A program made the translations under genes and the position numbers. Positions 1-8,301 of a stretch of 64,000 nucleotides of DNA are shown piece by piece. The notes below the pieces were generated by a model. The model saw only the letters and a list, made by a program, of their open reading frames with translations, was not told where the DNA came from and made no database searches. The DNA is from Haloplasma contractile SSD-17B (lineage in GTDB: Bacteria; Bacillota_I; Bacilli_A; Haloplasmatales; Haloplasmataceae): the NCBI RefSeq assembly GCF_000215935.2, contig NZ_AFNU02000010.1:1-64000 (forward strand), in the 5' to 3' direction. Within the stretch, counting starts at the first letter, position 1. Each line of letters opens with the position of its first letter.

Positions 1-542
1 GTCACTCGTTCAATACAAAATATGCCATAATACTTTCCATGTTGTTTACACAACCTAAATGTCTTGACTAAATCTGTTTCTTTTAGGAGTAGCTTCTCTT
101 TTAATACACCGTTTATTTTTATTTGTTTGTTGTGTTTATCTTTTCCTAGGCTTAGTAACAATTGTCGATCCTTAAGTTTATATCCTTTATAGGGTTCATC
201 ATAAAATAATGAAAACCACTTTCTCTTTTGGGCTCTAAACTTTGGATATCCTCTTTCTCCTTTAAAAAATTCCTTAAATGCATCGCGCAGGCGAAATGCT
301 ACATTCTTGAGTGGAAAGGAGTAAACGGTTTTTAAGTATGGCTTTGATTGCTTGAGTACAGGAATCAGGTCGCGTAGATTCCGTCCCTTTAATAACGTAG
401 CATCCTTGGGATTGTTCTTATATTCTTGATTAATTTTTTCTAATAGTTCGTTATATAATGTATTACAAATTTGACTTTGACTGTCTAGTATTAAAGTTGT
501 CTTATGATTAAATACGATTTCAATCTTTCTATTAAACTTCAA
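1..542 (-). CDS. tnpB: TnpB, IS200/IS605-type RNA-guided nuclease (5' part, cut by window edge)
   Basis: About 180 N-terminal codons are visible; the reading frame runs off the left edge of the window. The start is inferred to be TTG at 542, because a strong GGAGGTG site (548-556) lies just upstream and no ATG is nearby. The segment AFKEFFKGERGYPKF followed by a basic stretch is the typical N-terminal signature of TnpB (OrfB of IS605), the transposon-encoded ancestor of Cas12. The RuvC-like catalytic residues and zinc finger belong to the C-terminal half and are not in view, nor is the omegaRNA/right end that normally overlaps the 3' end. No TnpA is visible. Whether the gene is intact or the element mobile cannot be judged here. 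Confidence 0.8.
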   Translation of the reverse strand, partial: MKFNRKIEIVFNHKTTLILDSQSQICNTLYNELLEKINQEYKNNPKDATLLKGRNLRDLIPVLKQSKPYLKTVYSFPLKNVAFRLRDAFKEFFKGERGYPKFRAQKRKWFSLFYDEPYKGYKLKDRQLLLSLGKDKHNKQIKINGVLKEKLLLKETDLVKTFRLCKQHGKYYGIFCIERV

Positions 543-635
543 AGTATCACCTCCCCATATCACAAATTCCCTATACCCATATTTTACCAAACATATGTTC
601 GTTTTACAATGTATTATTGTATTTTCCATAATAAA

Positions 636-789
636 AAATCAACATCAAATGTGCTTTAATGTTGACTTTGATATTCCTACTACTCAAGTATTTACTGATT
701 AAAATCTATTCATTTATATATAAGTTTAGGTAGATTTAGATAGGTTTATTGTAACTGTTATTTAACCCCCCCGAATTTAAATAGTGTAT
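636..789 (-). ncRNA. Candidate small RNA or terminated leader upstream of tnpB
   Basis: A minus-strand promoter (TTGTAA, 17 bp, TATAAT; 796-824) is followed after about 150 nt by a stem-loop (TCAACAT/ATGTTGA, 639-665) and a run of six U, i.e. an intrinsic terminator. No ORF of note lies between. A run of seven G (774-768 region) is conspicuous in this AT-rich DNA. The unit could be an independent sRNA, or an attenuated leader of tnpB, whose start lies about 95 nt further on; the hairpin could also be an IS left-end structure. Inference only. Confidence 0.35.
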
Positions 790-795
790 AATTCA

Positions 796-839
796 ATTAT
801 ATAGGTAACAATATGGATTTACAATAATTATTATTGTAA
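796..839 (-). promoter_or_regulatory. Promoter with 21-bp palindromic operator
   Basis: The -10 TATAAT is at 796-801 and the -35 TTGTAA at 819-824 (minus strand). A perfect 10-1-10 inverted repeat (arm TTACAATAAT) occupies 819-839 and covers the -35 hexamer. This is a credible repressor site; the regulator is unknown, though the AT-rich 1-nt-spacer layout recalls Fur-family boxes. Confidence 0.4.
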
Positions 840-908
840 TTTTTACGCAAATTTTTATGAATTACAGTAAATTTTTTAATCATGCATTTTTTCTAATTTC
901 TTAACTAT

Positions 909-949
909 AAAAATCACTAGACTAGAAATTCATAGTCTGGTGATTTTTT
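909..949 (+). terminator. Bidirectional intrinsic terminator
   Basis: Arms AAATCACTAGACT and AGTCTGGTGATTT flank a short loop, with T-tracts on both strands. It has no obvious plus-strand gene upstream and may insulate the small gene that follows at 1120. Confidence 0.6.
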
Positions 950-1119
950 GCTATTAAGAGTATTTATTTTCAACGGTATCGGGACTCTATTTTCAAAAAA
1001 CACAGGTTACCGATCACCCTACAATAAGCATATATCGGTATACTAGTAGAGAGTGGTATAATTTCCATTAGTTTCCACAAAATACATACATATAAGATTA
1101 TAAAGAAAGAGTGATCATA

Positions 1120-1380
1120 ATGATTGAAATATATTATACAAAGTTTACCAATTTAAATGATGATGGTACGGAAAAGTCTCATTATTATGGATATCGAATA
1201 TTTGACCCAGAAACTGAAGAGGCTGAGTATGATGCGACATTAGATAATCTAATAACGCTTAAGAAAAGGGTAAATCAACGTAACCTCTTAGTCTATATAA
1301 AACAAACTTACCCAACGTTTTATAAAAAAATAGTTCAATCAAGAACGTATGCATTTAATAATATGATTTACAATGTTTAA
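1120..1380 (+). CDS. Uncharacterised 86-aa protein
   Basis: I do not recognise the family. The start is placed at ATG 1120 rather than GTG 1111, because AAAGAGTGATC directly upstream matches the extended anti-Shine-Dalgarno complement. The product begins MIEIYYTKFTNLNDDG, is soluble-looking and rich in Tyr, Lys and Asn, with no signal peptide or membrane segment. It stands alone between two intrinsic terminators. The opening strand-turn-strand look and small size would suit a small regulatory or phage-like protein, but nothing specific supports a role. Confidence 0.5.
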   Translation: MIEIYYTKFTNLNDDGTEKSHYYGYRIFDPETEEAEYDATLDNLITLKKRVNQRNLLVYIKQTYPTFYKKIVQSRTYAFNNMIYNV

Positions 1381-1611
1381 ATTAGAAAAACAAAGATTTT
1401 TCTAGTCTATTAGTATAGGTTTCAAAAGCGAGAGCAAGTCATTTAGCTTAATTGTATCTTTGCATCATAGAGCAATATAAAAAGTTGTAATAATTGGATC
1501 GAGTGGTAATTTATTAATAATCAAATAAGGCAATGTGTAATCTATATTAATACATTCTACCGTACACGAGCTTCATAAAGCATTCGTTTTAATTTTAGTT
1601 AAAGTTAATAA

Positions 1612-1666
1612 AAAAATCACTAGAATTTGATTTTATTAAATCCAATCCATCTAGTGATTTTTTTTC
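1612..1666. terminator. Bidirectional terminator
   Basis: Long stem with arms AAATCACTAGA and TCTAGTGATTT, with T-tracts on both sides. It serves the 86-aa gene (plus) and the ArsR/permease cluster (minus). Confidence 0.75.
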
Positions 1667-1671
1667 TCTAA

Positions 1672-1902
1672 TTAGTCTAAAAACTTTTTAATTTCCTCAG
1701 CCTTTGGTACGCGTCCTGATACTTTAACCGTTCCATCTACAACAAGCGCTGGTGTGTTCATTACACCGTATGAAACGATATCTTTCATTTCTATTACTTT
1801 TTCAAATGTTGCCTCAATTCCTAGTTCCTCAACTGCTTTTCTTGCATTTTGTTCTAGCTTTGTGCAGTTTGCACATCCGCCTCCTAGAATTTTAATGTTC
1901 AT
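1672..1902 (-). CDS. Thioredoxin-like small redox-active disulfide protein
   Basis: This 76-aa protein has the CxxC motif GGGCANCTK (Cys10, Cys13) and the cis-proline motif NTPALVV, as expected for the minimal glutaredoxin/thioredoxin fold of the redox-active disulfide protein 2 family. There is no signal peptide, so it acts in the cytosol. It is the last gene of a minus-strand cluster with the permease (2021-3070) and an ArsR repressor. That trio is a recurrent arrangement in Clostridia and other Bacillota, suggesting the small protein delivers electrons or a thiol-bound ligand to the transport system. The AAGGAGG site upstream is ideal. Substrate unknown. Confidence 0.85.
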   Translation of the reverse strand: MNIKILGGGCANCTKLEQNARKAVEELGIEATFEKVIEMKDIVSYGVMNTPALVVDGTVKVSGRVPKAEEIKKFLD

Positions 1903-2020
1903 ATTTGTTCCTCCTTATAATAATCTATTTATTTAACAGTGCTTTTATTAATCGTGTATTAAAATAAACACTCATTCGTATAAGCCATTTCTTTATATTA
2001 GACCATACACGCGCTTAAGT

Positions 2021-3070
2021 TTATGTTAACAGGTAACCAAATGCATTAAATAAATATCCCATTAAGATAATTCCAATTGTTACAATCGATACGAATATGA
2101 TAAGTAGTTTTGGCTTTACTACTTTGCTTAGTAACACCATTGATGGAACCGATAGTGCAGTTACAGCCATCATGAATGCAAGCACCGTTCCAATCCCTAC
2201 ACCTTTTTCAAAAAGTGCTCTAGAAACTGATAAAGTACCAAAAATATCGGAATACATCGGTATTCCAGCTAGCGTAGCAAGTAGTACAGAGATAGGGTTT
2301 TGATCACCTAATAGCCACAGAACAAATTTTCGTGGAACGACACCATGAATAAAAGCTCCTACTCCTACTCCTAATAGAATATAAATCCATACTTTTTTTA
2401 TAATGTCTCTAACCTGTGTTTTTGCAAAATTTATACGCTCTTTTTTCGTTAGATTAAATACAGATTCATCTAGTTCTTGATTTTCATTAGATGCTGGTTT
2501 CTGTGAATCCCTTATATCAATGACATAACCTTCTACATATTTTTCTAGTTTTAGTTTGTCTATTAACGTTCCCCCTATTACAGCAAGTACTAAGCCAACT
2601 ATAACATAAGCAAATGCAACTTTCCATCCAAAGAATGAAGATAATATAATAATTGAAGCTAAGTCCACTAGAGGAGATGAGATTAGAAATGAAAAGGTAA
2701 CACCTATTGGCATTCCTGCCTTCGTAAATCCTATAAATAGTGGTATACTTGAACACGAACAAAAGGGTGTTATAGTCCCAAATAATGCCCCCAGAATATT
2801 GGCTTTAACCCCTTTAACCTTACCTAATATTTTACTTGTTCGTTCCGGTGGAAAATAACTTTGAATATAGGAAATCGAGAAGATTAGGACAGCTAATAAT
2901 ATAAAGATTTTAAGCGTATCGTAAATAAAGAAGTGGATGACCTCACCTACCCACGAATCCATGGTTATTCCTAATATTTTTTCAACAAATAATTTTACTA
3001 AGTTATATAGCCATTCCATTTTAAGTAGTTGATCATTTAACCAACTGAAACTTTCTTTTATAACATCCAT
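2021..3070 (-). CDS. ArsP/DUF318-type permease (YraQ-like)
   Basis: A 349-aa multi-pass membrane protein of the PF03773 (predicted permease, DUF318/UPF0718) family. The hallmark FCSCSSIPLFIGF motif, with closely spaced cysteines, is followed by AGMPIGVTFSFLISSPLVD. In ArsP these elements handle trivalent organoarsenicals; other family members have unknown thiophilic substrates. Hydrophobic segments fall roughly at residues 45-70, 90-150, 155-175, 230-250 and 275-345, with a hydrophilic loop around 180-215. It lies between an ArsR repressor upstream and a CxxC protein downstream, so induction by a metal, metalloid or thiol-reactive compound is likely. Confidence 0.85.
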   Translation of the reverse strand: MDVIKESFSWLNDQLLKMEWLYNLVKLFVEKILGITMDSWVGEVIHFFIYDTLKIFILLAVLIFSISYIQSYFPPERTSKILGKVKGVKANILGALFGTITPFCSCSSIPLFIGFTKAGMPIGVTFSFLISSPLVDLASIIILSSFFGWKVAFAYVIVGLVLAVIGGTLIDKLKLEKYVEGYVIDIRDSQKPASNENQELDESVFNLTKKERINFAKTQVRDIIKKVWIYILLGVGVGAFIHGVVPRKFVLWLLGDQNPISVLLATLAGIPMYSDIFGTLSVSRALFEKGVGIGTVLAFMMAVTALSVPSMVLLSKVVKPKLLIIFVSIVTIGIILMGYLFNAFGYLLT

Positions 3071-3099
3071 TTCTTCACCTTCCTACTAATAGTCATTTT

Positions 3100-3453
3100 T
3101 TATTTATGATCACATGAACAACTTGATGAGAATTCTGTCTTAACATCTAACGATTTTAGAATACTTACAATTTCCTCATTTTCTAATGCTTTATTCTTTA
3201 AATAATCAATTAGTTTTTGGTGTTCCTGTACAAATGTTTTACACACGCGATAATGAACCCATCTTGAATCTTTACGGGATTCGACCATATTAAGTTTTCG
3301 TAGCTTCATCATGTGTTTTGAAATATTCGCTTGCTTTAACCCTAAATAGTCTTCAATTTTACACACACACACTTCTGTAAATAACAAAAGGGTGAATATT
3401 TTAAGTCTGTTCTCATCCGCTAAGGCTTTTAGAATATCTATTTCATATTTCAT
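3100..3453 (-). CDS. arsR: ArsR/SmtB-family metalloregulator
   Basis: A 117-aa winged-helix repressor. The recognition region reads LGLKQANISKHMMKLRKL and the wing lies near KDSRWVHYRV. The upstream helix contains EVCVCKI, the ELCVC-like vicinal thiol motif used by ArsR-type As(III)/Sb(III) sensors. The C-terminus (SSSCSCDHK) adds two Cys and a His, possibly a second metal site. It is the first gene of the cluster with the permease and thioredoxin-like gene, and its own promoter carries two palindromes (3482-3497 and 3514-3529) that fit autoregulation. The specific inducer is inferred, not proven. Confidence 0.9.
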   Translation of the reverse strand: MKYEIDILKALADENRLKIFTLLLFTEVCVCKIEDYLGLKQANISKHMMKLRKLNMVESRKDSRWVHYRVCKTFVQEHQKLIDYLKNKALENEEIVSILKSLDVKTEFSSSCSCDHK

Positions 3454-3481
3454 ATAAATCAGTCCTTTGTATTTTTAACTT

Positions 3482-3540
3482 ATTACTACTTAGTAATCTA
3501 TCACTACTATTATATTACCACTTAGTAATGTGTGTGTCAA
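3482..3540 (-). promoter_or_regulatory. ArsR promoter with twin operators
   Basis: The -35 TTGACA (3535-3540) and a TAATAT -10 lie 17 bp apart. Two near-identical palindromes, ATTACTACTTAGTAAT (3482-3497) and ATTACCACTTAGTAAT (3514-3529), are spaced 32 bp centre to centre, about three helical turns, so both present the same face. One lies in the promoter spacer, the other just downstream of the -10. Confidence 0.75.
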
Positions 3541-3665
3541 TTATTATATCTTTTTAAAAAACTATGATTTTTAAACTGTATTAATTGAGTAGGATAACGA
3601 AATAATTTAGTTGCTACGTTTAACCTCGAAGTAAACTTTAATTACTCAATTATTAGAAACTCCTA

Positions 3666-3697
3666 TAAAAAAGGACTTATCCGAAGATAAATCCTTA
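3666..3697 (-). terminator. Terminator of the GGDEF-EAL gene
   Basis: AAGGA..TATC / GATA..TCCTT stem with a T-run on the minus strand; it overlaps the last codon and stop of the gene. Confidence 0.7.
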
Positions 3698-5359
3698 AAA
3701 CTGTTTATTTTTATTATCGTACAACTGATTTTGTAACTGATCAATTGGCATTGGTCTACTGTGAATAAATCCTTGGTATTCATCACAACCAATCGTTTTA
3801 AGATAGTCAAGCTGTTCGATTGTCTCAATACCCTCAGAGACAACTTTGATATTTAACTTTCTAGCAAACGTTATGATTGTTTCAAATAAGTCACGTGTCT
3901 TCTTATGATCCAAGACTTTATCAATAAACCCTTTATCGAGTTTAAGCGTATCGATAGGGAAGTCTTTTATATACACTAAAGACGAATACCCTTTTCCAAA
4001 GTCGTCTAATGCGATCTTAATGTTCCGCTCCTTTAATTGCTGTAGGATGAAAATTGTTTGACTTATATTTTTTATTGCAATACCTTCTGTTACTTCAAAG
4101 GTTAGATACGATGGATCTACATGATATTTTTTTATGATTTGATCAACGTCTGCTACAAATGTTTGATCTTTAAATAGAATCGGTGATACATTAACTGAAA
4201 TATTAAGAGGGGTTATCTTTTGATCCATCCATTCTTTTAATTGTTTACATGCAAGCTCGATTACTTGACGGTCAATTTGTTTAATAAGTCCTGTTTCTTC
4301 TGCAATTCTAATGAATAAAGCAGGGGAAACAATTCCGATTTCTGGATGATTCCAACGTATTAACGCTTCAACACTCGTTATTTGGTTCGTGTCAACACAC
4401 ACTTTTGGTTGAAAATATAAGATAAACTCCTTGCGCATGACTGCTACTTTAATTTCTTCTAAAAGGCTAAAACGTGTAGATATTTCTTCTGTTAAATGTT
4501 TTTTATACGTATAGACTTGATTTTTACCACTCTTTTTAGCAGTGTACATGGCAAGGTCAGCATGACGTATGAGGGTATCAATATCGTTACCATCTTTCGG
4601 GTAGTTTGAAACTCCTATACTACAATGTACATGAATTAACTTTCTCCTAATCTTCATTTCTTGACTAATAGTTTCCTGAATCGTAGAAATAATCTGCTCC
4701 GTCTGCATATTACTTCTAGGACTAGTTAATATAATTAAAAACTCATCCCCTGATATCCTAGCTATAACATCCTCATCCTTTACACATTCTACTAAACGCT
4801 CAGCCACAATTTTAAGGACTTTATCACCAGAATGATGACCTAAGTTATCATTTACTAATTTAAAATCATCTATATCTAAAAATAGGAACGTTACATTTCG
4901 GTCCTGATTAATCAGTGGATTAATCTTTGTGATAAAGTTTCGATTAGGCAAATCAGTCACCGGATCAAAATACGCCATCTGAGTTAAACGCTTAATGAGA
5001 TTATTTTTTTGCTTAAGCATCTCAATTATTCCCGCTACCACAAATATAATCCCTACTAAAACAAACGCATTGTATAGTAGATGAAATAACAATTCAAATC
5101 TATTAATAAGTAATATAACTTCTTTGAATTCCATTAATAAATCGAAAAAAAGACCAATAGCCACTATAGACATACCGGTAGAAAAGTATTTAATATCGTG
5201 TTTTACAACTCTAACACCTGTTATTAAAGCAAGAACTTTCAAACTATTAAACAAATAATTATACACATTAACATCCCAGTTTTTAAGATGAATTATAGCA
5301 CCAAAAAACAATAAAAGTATGATCAAAAATAGTGTCGTCTTCTTTATGTACTCACTCAT
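3695..5359 (-). CDS. Membrane-anchored GGDEF-EAL cyclic-di-GMP protein
   Basis: A 554-aa protein from ATG 5359, preferred over an in-frame TTG at 5374 because AGGATT precedes it at normal spacing. The N-terminal 115 residues hold about four membrane helices. A GGDEF domain follows (about 125-285) with the active-site variant SGDEF at 203-207; Ser for the first Gly occurs in some active cyclases. No RxxD inhibitory site is visible. The EAL domain (about 295-545) keeps EALIRW, NISVNVS, EVTEG, LDDFGKGYSS and SEGIE, so the phosphodiesterase residues look complete. The protein probably turns over c-di-GMP at the membrane, net phosphodiesterase more likely. It is monocistronic and ends at a terminator. 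Confidence 0.9.
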   Translation of the reverse strand: MSEYIKKTTLFLIILLLFFGAIIHLKNWDVNVYNYLFNSLKVLALITGVRVVKHDIKYFSTGMSIVAIGLFFDLLMEFKEVILLINRFELLFHLLYNAFVLVGIIFVVAGIIEMLKQKNNLIKRLTQMAYFDPVTDLPNRNFITKINPLINQDRNVTFLFLDIDDFKLVNDNLGHHSGDKVLKIVAERLVECVKDEDVIARISGDEFLIILTSPRSNMQTEQIISTIQETISQEMKIRRKLIHVHCSIGVSNYPKDGNDIDTLIRHADLAMYTAKKSGKNQVYTYKKHLTEEISTRFSLLEEIKVAVMRKEFILYFQPKVCVDTNQITSVEALIRWNHPEIGIVSPALFIRIAEETGLIKQIDRQVIELACKQLKEWMDQKITPLNISVNVSPILFKDQTFVADVDQIIKKYHVDPSYLTFEVTEGIAIKNISQTIFILQQLKERNIKIALDDFGKGYSSLVYIKDFPIDTLKLDKGFIDKVLDHKKTRDLFETIITFARKLNIKVVSEGIETIEQLDYLKTIGCDEYQGFIHSRPMPIDQLQNQLYDNKNKQF

Positions 5360-5501
5360 AATCCTACCGTCCAATCTATATAATAAAAGGGTTTACAACT
5401 TTGTTAACACTATACTACATTGATTTGCGAAAATTGTCAATTACAACTCATGTGTGAATTGTACATGTAAACAAATAAATCAAAAAAAATTGGACTTATA
5501 A

Positions 5502-5551
5502 TAAAAAAGTCGATAGATTAGGATCACTTAATGTGATTCTAATATCGACTT
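5502..5551 (-). terminator. Terminator of azoR
   Basis: Long hairpin with arms AAGTCGATA..GATCAC and GTGATT..TATCGACTT, followed on the minus strand by a T-rich stretch. Confidence 0.7.
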
Positions 5552-5564
5552 AAAAGACTTCAAA

Positions 5565-6158
5565 TTAAAATTCTTTTGCCATTTTTTTTGCGTCTTCTTT
5601 TGCTTTATTTATTGCTTGTTTTAACTCGTCTCCCATTAGAACGTTTGTATTTTCTAATTTTAATGTACTAATATCCTTTACACCCATGAACGTTAAGATT
5701 GTCCTTACATATTTATCGCCTAGTTCAAAACTAGCAGCAGGGCCTTCACTATAATTACCACCGCGTGTTACAACGTGCATTGCTTTTTTATTTTCTAATA
5801 GTCCAACAGGACCTTGTTCCGTATAGTTAAAGGTAACGCCAACATATGTGATGTAATCAAAGTATGCTTTTAGTATAGCAGGAATACTTAAGTTCCACAT
5901 AGGAGCAGCAAATACATATTTATCAAACTCTTTAAATTGTTTAGCGTACTCAATCATGATATTGTCTTGTCCACCAAACATCTTTTCTAATTGTTCACCA
6001 TCGAGGAAAGTGACGTTTTCTTTGTATAAATCGAGTACTTTAACTTCATCCTCTTTATTAAGGCGTTTATACTCATCAATAAATTCATTTGCTAATTTAA
6101 ACGTGTTAGACTCTGTATCAGGTTTTGGATTTGCTTTAATATATAATACTTTTGTCAT
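5565..6158 (-). CDS. azoR: FMN-dependent NADH:quinone/azo reductase
   Basis: A 197-aa flavodoxin-fold enzyme of the AzoR/AcpD family. The N-terminal VLYIKANPKPDTESNT is the FMN phosphate-binding loop, PMWNLSIPAILKAYFDYI the central conserved segment, and VVTRGGNYSEGP the second flavin contact. Length is normal. Members reduce quinones and azo dyes by two-electron transfer from NADH and often belong to thiol- or quinone-stress regulons. It is a single-gene unit with an AAGGAGTGATT site and its own terminator. No clear operator was seen. Confidence 0.92.
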   Translation of the reverse strand: MTKVLYIKANPKPDTESNTFKLANEFIDEYKRLNKEDEVKVLDLYKENVTFLDGEQLEKMFGGQDNIMIEYAKQFKEFDKYVFAAPMWNLSIPAILKAYFDYITYVGVTFNYTEQGPVGLLENKKAMHVVTRGGNYSEGPAASFELGDKYVRTILTFMGVKDISTLKLENTNVLMGDELKQAINKAKEDAKKMAKEF

Positions 6159-6195
6159 AAAATTTAATCACTCCTTTTATAGATATATTATTTAA

Positions 6196-6646
6196 CAGAT
6201 GGTGTCGAATCATACATTACAACACGATACAAATCTTAGGAATTTATTTTACTATTGAGATATAGTTGCATACTCTTATAAAAAATACTATAAATTCATA
6301 TACTATTTGATGAAAAACATTGTTGAATGATTGGTTAAAATGTTAAAATATTAAATAAACCATCATTTTTTAGAATAATACCCAGTTATTTAAAATTATA
6401 CGCTGAGTTAGAAAAACCTGTTCTACATACCATGATAAACTCATGTGTTATAAATTAAGACGACTCTAATTTTTAACACTCAATAAAGTACAGTCATTAT
6501 TTTTTATACATAACGTATCAGGTCATATATATATGAACAGGGTTTACGAATTGTATTATTGAGTACTAACTACATTGTTCGCTAACTAAGATTAGTCATA
6601 AAATAGAGGGGAAAGTTCCTAGGGGAATTTTTACAAGGAGGATACT
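6196..6646. other. 450-bp AT-rich intergenic region
   Basis: It contains the divergent promoter regions of azoR and the 70-aa gene. No ORF with a ribosome site, no terminator-like hairpin and no recognisable riboswitch was seen. Confidence 0.5.
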
Positions 6647-6859
6647 ATGGAAACTAGTCATTATGTCATGATCACAATTGGAATCATTATTTTTTTTATA
6701 TCACTCGTTTTGTTATATAGGTTTGGAAAAAGGAAGGGATACTATCGGGGCTTTGAAGATGGTTATACTAATAGTCCGTACTTTACTGAGGATGAAATAC
6801 TAGAAACCTTATCTAAGGTTCGTCATCAAAGAAAAGGACAAAAAAACAAAAACAAGTAA
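6647..6859 (+). CDS. Small single-span membrane protein (70 aa)
   Basis: Family not recognised. After eight polar residues a single hydrophobic helix (about residues 9-26) is followed by a strongly basic segment, FGKRKGYYRGFEDGY, which sets an N-out/C-in orientation. The tail is Lys/Gln rich. A perfect AAGGAGG site precedes the ATG. The GYYRGFEDGY motif resembles the juxtamembrane segments of small bacterial membrane proteins, but function cannot be assigned. A bidirectional terminator follows. Confidence 0.65.
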   Translation: METSHYVMITIGIIIFFISLVLLYRFGKRKGYYRGFEDGYTNSPYFTEDEILETLSKVRHQRKGQKNKNK

Positions 6860-6901
6860 TTATAATGACACTTGTTTTGCTGAAGATTCATAAACTAAGT
6901 T

Positions 6902-6949
6902 TAAAAATCCAAAAGGAATACATAACCGTATTTTCCTCTTGGATTTTTT
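6902..6949. terminator. Bidirectional terminator
   Basis: Arms AAAAATCCAA..GAATAC and GTATT..TTGGATTTTT; it serves the 70-aa gene and the split permease operon, which converge here. Confidence 0.8.
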
Positions 6950-7037
6950 GTTCTAATTACATTTTTTATAAAATTTTATTCCATAAACTACAAAATAGCA
7001 TTATTTTTTAATAATTATATAAAACTACTTAATTTTA

Positions 7038-7586
7038 CTAATCGTCTAAGTGCATTGCTCGCTCGTATAGTTGATTGATGTCTTCTTTCTTTAGGAATCG
7101 AGCTAGTGCATAAGCAATTATAATGATTCCTGGAAGATCAATTAACCATCTTGTTAACGCAAACTTCGGTCCTAATGCTGATATTTCAAATAATATTAGT
7201 GGAATCTTGGTTGTTGACCACGCGCCGATAAAGATTAATATATTTGTAAATTTAACTCCTTTTTTCATAAATACTGCCGCTATTGGAAAGGCACCATATA
7301 AAGGACCTGCCGCAGCAGAACCTAAGGTAAAAGCGATTATGATTCCTTTTATACCAGACTTTTCACCCATATATTTCATCATCGTTTCTCGCGGTACCCA
7401 GACATCTAGTAAACCGAGTAGAACAAAGATAGGTGGAATCACCATTAACATTTCCTTAAAACTAAAACTTACGGTATCCACTACCTTTTGCCCTAATGTT
7501 TGATCGATAAAGTAAATAATTGCAGCAACAACTAAAGTAAGGAGAAAGAACCGATAACGTTTAATCATTTTTTTTGATTGTTTCAT
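7038..7586 (-). CDS. Half-size DUF318-like permease, second half
   Basis: A 182-aa membrane protein with about five hydrophobic segments. The segment AGPLYGAFPIAAVFMKKGV, with STTKIPLILFE after it, matches the conserved core of predicted permeases related to the ArsP/DUF318 group. Full members are about 300-350 aa and hold two such halves; here each half is a separate gene. The start lies 1 nt beyond the stop of the upstream half (7588-8064), so translation is probably coupled and the two products likely assemble as a heterodimer. The motif has no Cys, unlike the permease at 2021-3070, so the substrate may differ. Confidence 0.7.
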   Translation of the reverse strand: MKQSKKMIKRYRFFLLTLVVAAIIYFIDQTLGQKVVDTVSFSFKEMLMVIPPIFVLLGLLDVWVPRETMMKYMGEKSGIKGIIIAFTLGSAAAGPLYGAFPIAAVFMKKGVKFTNILIFIGAWSTTKIPLILFEISALGPKFALTRWLIDLPGIIIIAYALARFLKKEDINQLYERAMHLDD

Positions 7587-7587
7587 A

Positions 7588-8064
7588 TTAACTCATCACC
7601 TTCCCTAATATAATCGCAACAACAAATGAAAATAAGAGGGCAAATAGATTACGAAGTAATGTTGTCTTTTTGCCAAAGTATTTCATCTCAAGTGGTATTG
7701 TTACAAAGCCTACCATCATAAGAGAAGACACGAATGCGCCAATCTGCATATAACCAACTCCATTTTCAATTAAAAGAGATGCCATAGGAAACGCAACAAA
7801 TGCAGGAATAAGTGTAATTGATCCAACAACCAGTGATAATATGGTTCCGTAGATTCCAGATTGATTACCAATTATTTTTGAAACTAATTCTGCATTGAAA
7901 AACGCTAATACGATTCCTACTAAAATAATAATCCCTAAAAATTGAGGTAAAATATTTTCAAATGCCTTGTATGCTTTCTTTAATGCTTTTTTTGTTTTTC
8001 TTTTATCTTTGATTACTGATAGAATTAGTAATAGTGTTGTAACTGAATATAAAGCTATATTCAT
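7588..8064 (-). CDS. Half-size DUF318-like permease, first half
   Basis: A 158-aa protein from ATG 8064, chosen because AAGGGATGATT lies immediately upstream; an in-frame ATG at 8094 lacks a site. It has about four to five membrane helices and the core motif LIPAFVAFPMASLLIENGVG followed by VTIPLEMKYFG. The same pattern recurs in the partner gene (GPLYGAFPIAAVFMKKGV), so the two halves are homologous. The promoter at 8175-8203 has a palindromic operator filling its spacer, suggesting tight ligand-dependent control. Confidence 0.7.
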   Translation of the reverse strand: MNIALYSVTTLLLILSVIKDKRKTKKALKKAYKAFENILPQFLGIIILVGIVLAFFNAELVSKIIGNQSGIYGTILSLVVGSITLIPAFVAFPMASLLIENGVGYMQIGAFVSSLMMVGFVTIPLEMKYFGKKTTLLRNLFALLFSFVVAIILGKVMS

Positions 8065-8174
8065 ATGAATCATCCCTTCATTATATAACATCATTTATTT
8101 AGATTAAGTACACTGACTTTAATAGTCGTTTAATATATATGTGTTTCAATATAGTTTGTTTGCTAGCAAAACCT

Positions 8175-8203
8175 ATTATAATACCCCCTGCAGGTATAGT
8201 AAA
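8175..8203 (-). promoter_or_regulatory. Permease promoter with operator filling the 17-bp spacer
   Basis: On the minus strand TTTACT (8198-8203) and TATAAT (8175-8180) are separated by exactly 17 bp, and those 17 bp are ATACCTGCAGGGGGTAT, with ATACC/GGTAT arms. A GC-rich palindrome in such AT-rich DNA stands out. The pattern is like operators of the CsoR/RcnR/CstR family, but no such regulator gene lies in the window. Confidence 0.6.
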
Positions 8204-8301
8204 GTCATAAACATGCATTTCGATATTATTCACAAATGAAGGGGTTATGACAGATCAATAGAATAGCATTAATTTTTTAATAGTGACTATAGGGTTAATA
8301 A

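Noticed and set aside
2097-2303. ORFs antisense to the permease and other conserved genes
   Set aside because: Shadows of real genes on the other strand, without ribosome sites or recognisable domains.
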